Source: Pomphorhynchus laevis
Lineage: Eukaryota > Acanthocephala > Palaeacanthocephala > Echinorhynchida > Pomphorhynchidae
Direction of reading: 5' to 3'
DNA: 64,000 nucleotides
Assembly (NCBI GenBank): GCA_012934845.2
Contig: WNNJ02000687.1
Coordinates: 1 to 64,000, forward strand
Both the position numbers and the translations under genes were made by a program. Shown in pieces: positions 58,601 to 64,000 of the stretch. The notes under the pieces are model-generated. The model saw only the letters and a list, made by a program, of their open reading frames with translations, did no database searches and was not told the DNA's origin. Each line of letters opens with the position of its first letter. The first letter of the stretch is position 1.

Positions 58601-61600
58601 GTTGATAATCTCGTTTTCCTAGGCTTCCATTTTGACAACCGACTTTCACTTAAACCTTTTATTAGAGATAAAGTACGCTCATCTACCTTGATACTTCGCA
58701 ACCTCCGTCAAGTTCGTAGATTGATCGATTTCGCTTCTTGTATGACTCTAATATCTTCTCTCCTTTTTTCTAGACTCGATTATTGTCTTAGTCTATTTTC
58801 CAACTCACCTAAATTCACTCTTCTTCCCCTACAACGCATCGTCAACGCAGCCGTCCGAATTCTCCTCCGTCTTCGTCGTTTTGATCATACACCCTACCAT
58901 CTTGCTTCTCTCGACTTGGCAACAATTTATTGTCGTGTTCAAATTCGTCTTCTTATTGTTGCTTTCCGCCTTGTAACTTTTCATACCCCTTCATTTTTCA
59001 ACCTTCCTTTTCTTGATAATTCTCGTCCTGTTTACTGTTCCTTGCGTTCCTGTAATTCCCTTCTTTTACATGTCCCAAACTACTCTACCTCCTTTGGACT
59101 CCGCTCCTTCCTGGTGGCTGCTCCTCTATCGTGGAACCATCTGCCCATTCATATACGCCAATCAACTTCCCTGCAGTGCTTCAAACGACAAATCCGATCC
59201 CATTTAAACAATCTATCTGCTTGAATTTTTCATTTTTGTTTGTGGACTTGTAAGCGTACAGCTTGTACACATTTGCCACTGGATTACAGATCCGAACAGA
59301 TGGATTCAAATATCTAGGCAGTTACATCGGGACGAACAACTATGTTGAACATCAAGTGAAGGAAAAAATTAGAGAATTCAAGACGGACGTATCAAAACTA
59401 GACGATCTAATTACGGAGAATACTTTTGCGGCGTATCTTATGTTAAATAGAGTTTTCCAACACCAATGGACATACTTGAAGAGAACATGCGAGACAAAGA
59501 TTGAATGGTTTAAACCTCTAGAAAATAAATTATTTCAAAACACAATTACTCGGATACTTGGTATATAAACTATGAATGAAGAATCTAAATCAATAATTCA
59601 TCTACCATATTTCCTAGGAGGTTTGGGATTAATGAACCCAGCTGCGGAAGGCGAGAATGAATATCGGGTTTCGTACTCGATGTGCAAACCAAGCATCGAT
59701 GGACTGAGAGGAAACGAACTACGTAATAGACAAAAAATTTTACAAAATGAAGCGAATGATCAGAATAAGATTAAACAAAAGCTGGATCAACTCAAAATTA
59801 TTGATTCCTCGGAACGAGATCTTAGTACAATATTGAGAAACGCAAGTGTCAAAGGAGCCTCGGCTTGGCTTACTTCACAAACTTATACGATAACAGACTT
59901 CTGAACTCACAAGAGTTTGAAGATGCGATGGCAGTGCGATATGCATGGGAGCCTAAAACCCTAACTGGCTTTTGCACATGTGGTATTGATTTAAATGTAA
60001 CACATGCATTGTCGTGTAAATGTGAAGGTCTCAATTACATTAGACATAATATAGTAGTCGATGAAATTATCAACCCGTTAAACGGGATCTGTAAACTCTT
60101 GACGAAGGAACCTATATTACAGCCAGTTCCGCATTCTATAGATTTTGACAGATCGACTACTACGAAAGATAGAGAGGCCAGAGCTGACATTTGTTGCAAT
60201 GGGCTATTTGGGAATATCTGGGGGCGGTCCTATATGGACGTGTGTGTCTTCAACAATTTAGCACCTTCATATTCCTTAGAGCGCATGACTGATCCATCTT
60301 ACATACCACGAAAGTCGAAAAAAACGCAAAGTACGCAGAAAGAATTAGAAGAATTGAGCAAGCGGCATTCCACCCGATGATTTTATCGACAGTTGGAGGA
60401 ATAGGTCCTGTAGCAAACAGTGTGATTAAGCGGATTGCCACTAGATTAGCAGAAAAAGACGTAGATAGTCTTTTTATTCTTCTTATGCAATCATTATGAT
60501 GACTGCATAAGAAGAATAAGAACAAACATTTCGATATCTATTGCAAAATCAGTGTCTATGACGCTAAGGAGAAATTACAAAAGTATCAATCACAACTGAG
60601 TAATAAGGATTATAACGAAGATATAGGGACAAATATATTATATTCTGACATTTATAAGACCCATTTGACGGTGACTACTAATTTGTTAATAATATTTTGA
60701 ATTAAAAAAATTGATTTAAAAAATATAATAAAACCATATTTTACGTGAAATTCTTCTTGAATTTTGATTATACAAAACGCGTTTTCATTCATTTATTTTT
60801 TGCCATATTTTTATGACGGCAAATTTAAAAATTCATTTTGTGGTGATTTAAAATTAAACGGGGTTTCTCTGGGCTTTAATGCAATATGTAGTTCGAACGC
60901 TGCATTGATCAGGAAGAGCAATACAATTGCAGACTGATTTTTGGGACTCCTTTATCGTATTTGTGCATACCAACTCTTCAGATGTTTAACACTTTCAGGG
61001 CTCGATGCGACAGTCTGCACACTCGGGCATTTCCCATGATCTTGGGTTCTAAGACACAAGCTGTGACCATAACTGCGTCTATTAATAATTTCACGTTCAT
61101 TAGGGAATCTTTCATAACACTTGACGAAGAATGAGCGAGAAAACGAGTCAAATAAAAAGTCAAATAACGAGCGAAAAGTGAGTGGATCAAGTGCAGTAAA
61201 ATAGACTCATTATGGGGTCGACCACGAATAGGGATAAGCATGAAGAAAGAATAAGTTGTTCATCAACTCGCACAAGTGTACAATATTTATATTATTACCT
61301 TCCAAATCCAATGTGAAATGCGATAAAAAGAAGAAACGACGCAGATTCCGTTTGGTCACTGTGAAAAGTCAAAGAACGAGCGAAAAGTGAGCGGATCAAG
61401 TGCAGTGGAAGATACTCAATTTGGCGTGCGACGACGAATAGCGACAAGCATGAAGAAAGTAATGCAATATTTAGAGCAGTAATCCTAAACGTCATTCATC
61501 AGCACCCTACTATGGAAAGTAGCCAGCCTATTCAACATTAGCGAAGTTTGTTAATAAGCATTTTGATATTAAGATAACATTTGAATTATTTTAATTAAAA

Positions 61601-61935
61601 TATTCAAAATATTAAATTTAATATTTTGTTTATATTTTCTATTATAGACTGCTATAAAACAACAAACTTCATTAATTTAATTTATTAATTTGATTTGTTT
61701 TGCCAGTATTATTAATTTAATATTGATGTATATCTTCACTTAAGAGACAAATAATCTTCCGCCTTCTTACACGGATGTCAGCAGTCATACTGATGTGCCA
61801 AATGCAATTCCATACGGACACAGCGATATTATATATATGGAAGATTTACCTAAATACGAGATGGTCGCAAATTCAAATGACGCACCTCCATCAGCCATCG
61901 AAGTACAAAATGAAAGTCCATCTAACACTAATTAA
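37558..61935 (+). CDS. Type I membrane protein with CUB-like and LDLa domains, seven exons (whole gene)
   Basis: Predicted 303 residues, assembled from exons 37558-37615, 41140-41221, 45395-45583, 46502-46581, 48450-48587, 53950-54123 and 61745-61935. All borders are GT/AG and the phases chain (1, 2, 2, 1, 1, 1). Order: signal peptide (about 1-16), CUB-like region (about 28-135) with NIT and NNT glycosylation sites, LDLa module with six Cys (about 140-180), one membrane span (about 188-210), a basic stop-transfer KRFSRQRRRGR, and an 80-residue cytoplasmic tail with PPSY, a WW-domain/ubiquitin-ligase docking motif. CUB plus LDLa plus one span recalls the Neto/SOL-2 type of receptor-auxiliary proteins, but with one CUB. 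That role is inference. The gene spans 24 kb because of insertions. Confidence 0.75.
37742..37816 (-). ncRNA. SINE hammerhead-like block, minus copy
   Basis: Exact inverted copy of 37995-38069. Confidence 0.6.
37995..38069 (+). ncRNA. SINE hammerhead-like block, plus copy (permuted strand order)
   Basis: GGGTC-GAAA (37995-38003), CAGCAG-CTGATGA-GACCC (38024-38041) and GCGTC-CTGCTG (38059-38069). Helix I CAGCAG/CTGCTG is flush with both boxes. Helix II is GGGTC/GACCC. Helix III is ACG/CGT plus distal GTCTGGGT/ACCCAGAC. Every core base of a hammerhead is present but the strands run GAAA, CUGAUGA, GUC. Confidence 0.65.
38878..39099 (-). CDS. Second copy of the small ORF at 26962
   Basis: Protein identical to the 73-codon ORF in copy 1. 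Whether either is expressed cannot be told from sequence. Confidence 0.25.
   Translation of the reverse strand: MAPESVKFTARVISDSRDNQIHGLSKSASSGEKHRFIQEMLFFGFFAGSTVINSLIILKDKFTTVNNSNKLHN
39753..40019 (-). CDS. Second copy of the ORF at 27837
   Basis: Protein identical to the 88-codon ORF in copy 1. Confidence 0.2.
   Translation of the reverse strand: MSGEVWFIHYLHDPIPGQVVDKKNLVYYYFLLQMMLSCCLIVLRTYNAHDFRWTAKQQRCWLVPKECLYVFVSDSGVNVNPDCRKDSF
40821..40911 (-). pseudogene. Truncated 3' end of the CK1-like kinase
   Basis: Only the last about 30 codons and stop of the kinase remain (TNIRSDSSA-like wording to IPIEESQKCDT). There is no kinase domain upstream, so it is a non-functional remnant of the duplication. 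Confidence 0.85.
41140..41221 (+). CDS. Membrane-protein exon 2: start of CUB-like region
   Basis: Follows TGTGTTTAG and reads FIDSKNSINCSPRMVQH then IDGAYITAL, with a first CUB-type cysteine. It ends with two bases before GTAAGT, the best donor in the window. Phase 1 in and 2 out match the neighbouring exons. Confidence 0.7.
41222..41664. other. Intron of the membrane-protein gene
   Basis: AT-rich, nothing recognised. Confidence 0.4.
41665..41750 (+). ncRNA. Penelope-associated hammerhead-like RNA module, copy H (decayed)
   Basis: Retains AACTATGTTG, TGTC, CGGAATAGGG, a GAAA box and CATAGCAGTTTC, but the CTGATGA box is lost. Confidence 0.4.
42501..42600 (+). ncRNA. Penelope-associated hammerhead-like RNA module, copy C
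   Basis: GGCCCC, CTGCTATG, GGGTA, GAGGAG, TTAGGGGCC-GAAA-CC, CATAGCAG, TTCCTC, ATGATGC. The GAAA strand is intact and the CTGATGA strand has two changes. Confidence 0.5.
42755..42872 (+). ncRNA. Penelope-associated hammerhead-like RNA module, copy D
   Basis: TTGCTATG pairs with CATCGCAA, where the other copies have CTGCTATG with CATAGCAG: one compensated pair (C-G to T-A) and one new mismatch. CTGATGA is intact and the GAAA box has lost its G. Confidence 0.5.
43120..43255 (-). ncRNA. Penelope-associated hammerhead-like RNA module, copy E (inverted)
   Basis: The only copy on the minus strand. It has GGTC-GAGGAA and an intact GAAA box; the CTGATGA box reads TTGATGA. It interrupts a plus-strand Penelope copy at about 43105. 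Confidence 0.5.
43645..43760 (+). ncRNA. Penelope-associated hammerhead-like RNA module, copy F
   Basis: GCTGCTATG, GGGTT, GAGGAATTAGGGGCC, CATAGCAG, TTCC, CTGATGA intact. The helix II strand after CTGATGA is decayed. Confidence 0.45.
44320..44400 (-). ncRNA. Decayed hammerhead of the 63.2-kb family
   Basis: Minus strand ATGATGAGACGACTATGTAG, then TAGACTAAGGTC then GTAT, shares the helix II sequence of the ribozyme at 63165-63252, but both the CTGATGA and GAAA boxes have changes. Probably inactive. Confidence 0.5.
45395..45583 (+). CDS. Membrane-protein exon 3: CUB-like region
   Basis: Reads NITEGCLLTLQPISSGADGF, then IINVDKPFSIDERLVITN, then TVCFRVILINLT and NPKKLF. It has two cysteines and two N-glycosylation sequons. 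Two donors are possible: GTATGT at 45528 (better consensus, phase 0) or GTAAAT at 45584 (phase 2). Only the latter stays in frame with the next exon, so I chose it. Confidence 0.6.
45584..46501. other. Intron of the membrane-protein gene
   Basis: Contains a near-exact direct repeat of about 75 bp (45930-46003 and 46000-46050, TTATCCTAGCACATTGGTT and CATTTTCGATTTTATGTT). Otherwise AT-rich. Confidence 0.5.
46502..46581 (+). CDS. Membrane-protein exon 4
   Basis: DSAYNEPVSVKLLYGDEF then RSVSQVIT, like the last strands of a CUB domain. It follows TTTTTAAAG and ends with one base before GTAGCT. The only open frame matches the phases of both neighbours. Confidence 0.6.
46582..47606. other. Intron with Penelope 3'-flank repeats
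   Basis: TACGTAGATTCAGTTATCTGA occurs at about 46890-46912 with an adjoining inverted copy, and again near 46983. The rest is AT-rich. An ORF at 47478-47690 overlaps the next module and is judged chance. Confidence 0.45.
47607..47722 (+). ncRNA. Penelope-associated hammerhead-like RNA module, copy G
   Basis: GTTGGGTCGA, ATAGGGGCC, GATA (decayed GAAA), CATAGCAG, TTCCTC, CTGATGA intact. Solitary copy with no coding fragment. Confidence 0.5.
48450..48587 (+). CDS. Membrane-protein exon 5: LDL-receptor class A module
   Basis: LWTKLCKLGSCQLLTTSHC, then AGAAVSSDMNCDGYYSC, then PGHEDENTC. Six cysteines with the end pattern CDG-xx-C-xGxEDExxC, the calcium-cage half of LDLa repeats. The acceptor has a long pyrimidine tract (TTTTATACCTTTCTC to ATAG). 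Phase 1 in and out. Confidence 0.8.
48588..49120. other. Intron, AT-rich
   Basis: Nothing recognised apart from short AT repeats. Confidence 0.4.
49121..49385. mobile_element. SINE remnants: inverted tail and tRNA-like head
   Basis: 49121-49205 matches the tail of the 37687 SINE on the minus strand. 49325-49385 has A-box-like TAGGCTAGTGG and B-box-like GAGTTCGATT about 40 bp apart, then GAATCACCATACAGAACTCC, as at 37928. The hammerhead block is missing. Confidence 0.55.
49962..50744 (-). CDS. LINE-B copy 2 reverse transcriptase
   Basis: 260 codons holding an almost complete RT core: CPKDLRPISIQNTLVSVYEK (fingers), VAVFLDFSAAFDHI (motif A), GVPKGSPLSSILF (motif B, with K where most LINEs have Q), and VVYADDTTVLF (catalytic YADD). 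The first Met is arbitrary since the element's ORF continues upstream in another frame. Confidence 0.85.
   Translation of the reverse strand: MTSEQRREVAVTMLLASPSDAAGINISKRGFILKKESCSCPKDLRPISIQNTLVSVYEKALARKIRDHLSRRNLIPPGFHVFVKGWSVYSAVGEMEQFCRKNSHCLVVAVFLDFSAAFDHISIHFVISSLRFLGLPARTVNRVEILLYTKRFYYVDNPNARQFYPITGVPKGSPLSSILFIAASINLFQIFKREQHLVVYADDTTVLFTEHRCKDVFSDISRFFLRLNDQLPKSNLILDSAKSQVVVFHDAAQQSKNLRD
51056..51424 (-). pseudogene. LINE-B copy 2 linker between endonuclease and RT
   Basis: 122 codons, rich in Arg and aromatic residues (WRIEEDMLLRRRFHFD, then LSASARQALSNEYWRARY). The same wording occurs in copy 1. Confidence 0.65.
52178..52414 (-). pseudogene. LINE-B copy 2 ORF1 zinc-knuckle segment
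   Basis: 78 codons with CHKWGHWASSC and CGKCGLSNC followed by SHPC, two CCHC-type knuckles that bind nucleic acid in gag-like LINE ORF1 proteins. Confidence 0.7.
52621..53475 (+). mobile_element. LINE-B copy 3, 3' part
   Basis: Plus strand reads VAVFLGFSATFD, then SVPQGSPLYPILY, VIYADDTTALF, KSQVVVF, then the tail region, in two or three frames. It starts inside RT motif A, so it is 5'-truncated, and lies back to back with copy 2. Confidence 0.8.
53950..54123 (+). CDS. Membrane-protein exon 6: transmembrane segment
   Basis: LKTISTVAFIGSLLFLLLG then CSIGLSVVIF is one membrane span, followed by KRFSRQRRRGRVH, a positive cytoplasmic stop-transfer. It follows GATTTTAG (two bases complete a Val codon) and ends GAC|GTAAGA. 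The open frame back to 53916 offers a Met, but the phase-matched acceptor argues it is not used. Confidence 0.8.
54124..55799. other. Intron 6, first part, with hairpins
   Basis: A 48-bp direct repeat (54145-54192 and 54978-55025), a hairpin at 55030-55073 (CTTGTATTAA-GCCCAGA), and a perfect 10-bp hairpin near 55276-55300 (ATGACGACAA). No genes. Confidence 0.55.
55857..56333 (+). CDS. LINE-C ORF1-like protein
   Basis: 158 codons. The N-terminal third has a PHD-like spacing of Cys (ECNDGYTSFEVGC, CDVW, FTCGFC), as in ORF1 proteins of L2/CR1 elements. The rest is Ser/Thr-rich and of low complexity. It stops at 56333, while similar wording continues downstream in other frames to about 56900. 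Confidence 0.6.
   Translation: MPKKARSQIPVPDQESSTSECNDGYTSFEVGCDSKDCDVWTLVRVKISNHSVYKHKQFTCGFCTSVRLLQLSCSSTPVSHTTTQTNAVLDASLASTPDFASYNPIIEHTLSHTPRSTTYKTSINLSHSNNANGKAFHLVPPLSYSSPNLDKSQTTLFS
57146..59224 (+). CDS. LINE-C endonuclease fused to the RT C-terminal tail
   Basis: 692 codons. EN: ILCITESWHSDSDD (about 45), FVLGDFNIRLDRPS (about 160), GLSDHFLVNL (about 227). Near residues 448-475 the frame changes (the alternative frame reads VSFDEVSSVMLSLPNKTSP, the true start of the RT) and sequence then jumps to LGIKPSSVSLN and LVFLGFHFDNRLSL, which lies past the palm. The tail is intact to AAPLSWNHLPIHIR and LQCFKRQIRSHL. The catalytic FADD and motifs A-D are therefore absent; such a protein could nick DNA but not copy RNA. 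Confidence 0.85.
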   Translation: MASHLSRLSSSLVDLAPKHTFRPSLFNTRSILHKADQLSIDILCITESWHSDSDDLAIRRLCRSGCSLVESARQIASHASTASNHGGIVAIARHSMSLRKINVNIRYTSFELLICRLLTPFPLELVIVYRPGSVAPSRIFFNDLEDLMYHCSLSYTPSFVLGDFNIRLDRPSDSDSITLTNLFSDFNHKLLSTSPTHILRGALDIIAVTNCFNDYTSLSITDPGLSDHFLVNLTRPHPPSLPLPLSTPSRPWKLLDIPILCTALLNSSLFSLPLNYLSLDDLCILFDSELTPNLNNLLPSRLRRSQRLRHAPLFDSDYSLSKHRLRHSIRMYKRFLKRSPNSLPPNLRDSYFSQRRSHLILIRTKRTIFWRNQLESSSNFKSHWKILNSILSRSSTHCNINPDEFSSYLQTKLYNLLSLLPIAPLYPLFSLNTSPQNYSTFFPFRLMKFLRLCCHYLIKPLLLRGLRRLGIKPSSVSLNSIILPIVDNLVFLGFHFDNRLSLKPFIRDKVRSSTLILRNLRQVRRLIDFASCMTLISSLLFSRLDYCLSLFSNSPKFTLLPLQRIVNAAVRILLRLRRFDHTPYHLASLDLATIYCRVQIRLLIVAFRLVTFHTPSFFNLPFLDNSRPVYCSLRSCNSLLLHVPNYSTSFGLRSFLVAAPLSWNHLPIHIRQSTSLQCFKRQIRSHLNNLSA
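59284..60530 (+). mobile_element. LINE-D: RT C-terminus with Cys-His knuckle and nuclease-like domain
   Basis: Reads IRTDGFKYLGSYIGTNNYV (RT thumb), GGLGLMNP, then CTCGIDLNVTHALSC and RHNIVVDEII (a CCHC-like knuckle), then TTTKDREARADICCNG, YMDVCVFNNLAPSY. The RADI...DV pattern resembles the PD-(D/E)xK of restriction-like endonucleases in R2-type elements (inference). It starts directly at the 3' end of LINE-C. It is broken by one stop near 59566 and a frame change near 59880. A hairpin (TTCTTCTTATGCA) closes it at 60480-60518. Confidence 0.75.
60531..61744. other. Intron 6, last part
   Basis: 60640-60960 has weak similarity to 55030-55560 (CTCTGGGCTTTAATG). A direct repeat of about 95 bp lies at 61155-61255 and 61366-61462 (AACGAGCGAAAAGTGAG, GATCAAGTGCAGT, GACAAGCATGAAGAAAG). 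No genes seen. Confidence 0.5.
61745..61935 (+). CDS. Membrane-protein exon 7: cytoplasmic tail
   Basis: TNNLPPSYTDVSSHTDVP, then YGHSDIIYMEDLPKYEM, ending NESPSNTN and TAA at 61933-61935. The PPSY is a PPxY motif. Enters after TTAAG in phase 1. Several short acidic and tyrosine motifs fit a sorting or adaptor tail. Confidence 0.8.
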
Positions 61936-62540
61936 AAATACTTGCTAAAGAATCTTTCTGATTATATTTTACACAAGTAAAATTATTGAATAGTTTATGG
62001 AGTTGTAATATATTTATATACCCGAAGAGATACATCATGACTAATTTATGAATAACCATAAATCAGATCACTTTACTGTGGCTACATATTTTGTACTATA
62101 GATTTAAAAGTGTAAATATAAAAATATGGAAAACTAAATTTTTATAACTCAGTATTTTTATGAACCGATTGATAGATAATATTACAGAATAGATATTAGG
62201 GGTCAACGAGAGGAACTGCTTTGCAATCAAATTTCTGAAAGAGGAACTGCTTTGCAATCAAATTTCTCATCACATTAATCAAGCAAAACACATCAATGGG
62301 CTTTATGATTTTAAAAATGTCTTATAAAGATACAGAGCAACAACGAGGCAATAGCTTGAAGTAGCTATTGCCTTCACTGCATTTTATATATTAGATAATA
62401 TTAACATTTATCTTCATCTTTTAAAAATGTCGGCCATTATTCATCAACCCGACATAGCCTCGAAACCAAATACACGTTAATGATCTTATTTATTCTAAAA
62501 AATAAATAAGTATTATGTTCACACACTTGCATGGCAAATC
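61936..62540. other. 3' region of the membrane-protein gene
   Basis: Probable 3' UTR and intergenic DNA. A 27-bp direct repeat GAGGAACTGCTTTGCAATCA lies at about 62212-62267. No clear poly(A) signal was assigned. Confidence 0.4.
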
Positions 62541-62945
62541 AATTTCCGGCACAACCCTCCTTATCTATATCTTCCTGATAGCGCATCATATATGACGAGT
62601 GGTCTCTCCCTAAGAAGTCATCGATCCTACCCGCTTTTCGTCCCCCATCACAACGGTAATCACGGATATCGTGCGTTCACCATCGCTGCACCACGCCTTT
62701 GGAACAAACTTCCTCGAGACACAAAATCATTGACGTCGCTTAAACACTTCAAAACTTCCTTGATCACCATACTTCTTGCAAACGAACTAAAATAACACTT
62801 TCAGCCACAATTAATTCAATAACTCTACATACAAGCTCAAATACTCATCGGACGTAAACTTGTCTTTTAATTTTTATAGCGGGCCTGTAAATGGTTCTAT
62901 TTTACCACAAAGGCCACTCTAAATAAATTCTATTGTATTCTATGC
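62541..62945 (+). mobile_element. L2/CR1-type LINE 3' end
   Basis: 67 codons at 62592-62795, LSLRSHRSYPLFVPHHN then YRAFTIAAPRLWNKLPRD and LKHFKTSL, the last about 60 residues of an L2/CR1 polymerase, plus 150 bp of tail ending TCTATTGTATTCTATG, an L2-like short 3' repeat. 5'-truncated insertion. Confidence 0.75.
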
Positions 62946-63164
62946 ATAAATTTGTCTTAAAAATTTAAATTTATTTATAATAATATTTTGATGTTTTATT
63001 TTGAAATTATTTTTGTTTAAAAATAAATATATAAAGTATATTAAATATATAAAGTATATTATTAATTCAGTATATTTAATACAACTTTTTTAATTAACAC
63101 AAGCAGGAAAGTATAAACCTGATGCTTTTTAACAACCTTCGTCGGGAAGCTTAACCCGGAATGC

Positions 63165-63252
63165 GCCTACAACAGACGCCTAACCTCCAATAGGGCGTTT
63201 CGACCTTAGTCTACCCATCACTACAGGGTGGTCTCATCAGTGTGGCCCTGTA
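63165..63252 (-). ncRNA. Hammerhead ribozyme, type I, complete core
   Basis: Minus strand: CTGATGA (complement of 63234-63240), helix II GACC...GGTC with an inner ACCC/GGGT hairpin, GAAA (complement of 63198-63201), helix III ACGCC/GGCGT with a 13-nt loop, and C17 opposite 63175. Helix I is ACA/TGT plus further pairs. CTACAGGG upstream of helix I is complementary to CCCTGTAG in loop II, a possible long-range contact like those that speed natural hammerheads. A decayed relative is at 44320. Confidence 0.8.
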
Positions 63253-63269
63253 GCTACACAACTTCGACA

Positions 63270-63398
63270 GTAGTTAATCCTCAATAAACCTCTAAAAGGA
63301 ATTTGCTAAGTGCACGCTCCTCCACCGGTCGAGAAGCGTGCGCTTAGTAAAATCATTTCAGAGGTTTACTGAGGATTTGGTTTACTGGGAATTTTTTA
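63270..63398. repeat. Imperfect 125-bp palindrome next to the ribozyme
   Basis: AATCCTCA-TAAACCTCT pairs with AGAGGTTTA-TGAGGATT and GCTAAGTGCACGCT with AGCGTGCGCTTAG, with short internal loops. Probably part of the same small element as the hammerhead. Confidence 0.7.
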
Positions 63399-63439
63399 GC
63401 GAGAGAATTTGTTTACAGAGCTGGCAATTAAGTTCGTTA

Positions 63440-63850
63440 GAGATTATGGTAATCGGTAAAAGTCGCCCAGAAGTAGTGGATCGTAATTAGGTCTGTTAAG
63501 AGACAATCATATATGTTCACAATAATTAATACTATCGCATGTAAGTTCCAACGTTTTGAAAGTCAGGATGCCTTTGATATAAACGATAACTCCATCACCT
63601 TTACATATCTCTTTATCACTACGTATAAAGGTAAAACCATATATAGCAATTTCTTCGTCAAGTATCTCAGATTTGAGCCAAGTTTCAGTTTTAATAAGAT
63701 TGTTAACTGATTTTCCTTAAACCAAGACCACAAGTTCATCCTGCTTGTTGAAAATGCTCAATACATTTTAATACAATATCTGAAGGGGGTTATATTTGAA
63801 TTTAGATTGTAATTTTTGAAATTTGGTTGATAAGTTCCATCAATTTAAAT
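63440..63850 (-). mobile_element. LINE endonuclease fragment
   Basis: Minus strand reads IKTETWLKSEILDEEIAIYGF, then IRSDKEICKGDGVIVYIKG, a LINE endonuclease N-terminus, with stops. Continuation is not visible. Confidence 0.55.
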
Positions 63851-63906
63851 CCTACAATTTGCAATGCAGACCATCATTAACAACCAGAGGATCAAACTTT
63901 CGGATG

Positions 63907-63908
<2 letters not shown>

Positions 63909-63966
<58 letters not shown>
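63909..63966. repeat. (AT)n microsatellite
   Basis: About 29 TA/AT units without interruption. Confidence 0.97.
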
Positions 63967-63970
<4 letters not shown>

Positions 63971-64000
63971 CGAACTCGAGAGCCCATTGAGGCTGCTTTC

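Larger units (their letters stand above)
55800..59283 (+). mobile_element. LINE-C: L2-like element with the RT core deleted
   Basis: ORF1-like protein (55857-56333), then EN plus the RT C-terminal tail (57146-59224). Clearly more GC-rich and pyrimidine-rich on the plus strand than its surroundings, so it is a recent arrival. The RT palm with FADD is missing. It sits in intron 6 of the membrane-protein gene. Confidence 0.85.

Overview
The window is AT-rich metazoan DNA, most likely from a nematode or similar helminth-like invertebrate. The reasons are spliced host genes with long repeat-filled introns, a CK1-type kinase of the kind nematodes have multiplied, an RTE-clade LINE whose protein wording is common in nematode genomes, and Penelope-like and Ty3/gypsy relics. 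No bacterial or phage gene order is visible. The phylum is an inference.

Three host genes stand out. (1) MRE11, the DNA double-strand-break nuclease, lies on + from 4370 to 25568 in six exons whose splice phases all agree. Its introns hold Penelope-like fragments, a Ty3/gypsy fossil, a 364-bp tandem array, an RTE LINE and a TIR element. (2) An intronless CK1/TTBK-like kinase lies on - at 28888-30126. (3) A seven-exon gene on + from 37558 to 61935 encodes a 303-residue type I membrane protein (signal peptide, CUB-like region, LDL-receptor class A domain, one membrane span, PPxY tail). It was found by matching splice sites and phases, and no single reading frame shows it.

Layout: 150-3392 LINE-A (CR1/jockey-like, -). 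4370-25568 MRE11. 26403-28996 first copy of a 2.6-kb duplication. 28888-30126 kinase. 31100 hammerhead ribozyme. 31545-32040 Penelope GIY-YIG fragment. 32300-36020 LINE-B (-). 37558 onward the membrane-protein gene, whose introns hold the second duplication copy (38321-40911), a Penelope cluster (42.2-45.1 kb), two more LINE-B copies (49.5-53.5 kb), LINE-C (55.8-59.3 kb) and LINE-D (59.3-60.5 kb). 62.5-64 kb holds LINE scraps, a second complete hammerhead (-) and a TA microsatellite.

The most unusual theme is self-cleaving RNA. Two motifs (31091-31175 + and 63165-63252 -) have every core base of the hammerhead ribozyme in ordinary strand order. Three unrelated repeat families (the 364-bp array, a tRNA-headed SINE, and the 3' module of the Penelope-like elements) carry the same three hammerhead strands in the other cyclic order (GAAA strand, then CUGAUGA strand, then GUC strand), with partners for all three helices. 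In that order one copy cannot fold as a simple hammerhead, but two adjacent copies can share one. I know of no description of this arrangement. It is the best candidate for something new here.
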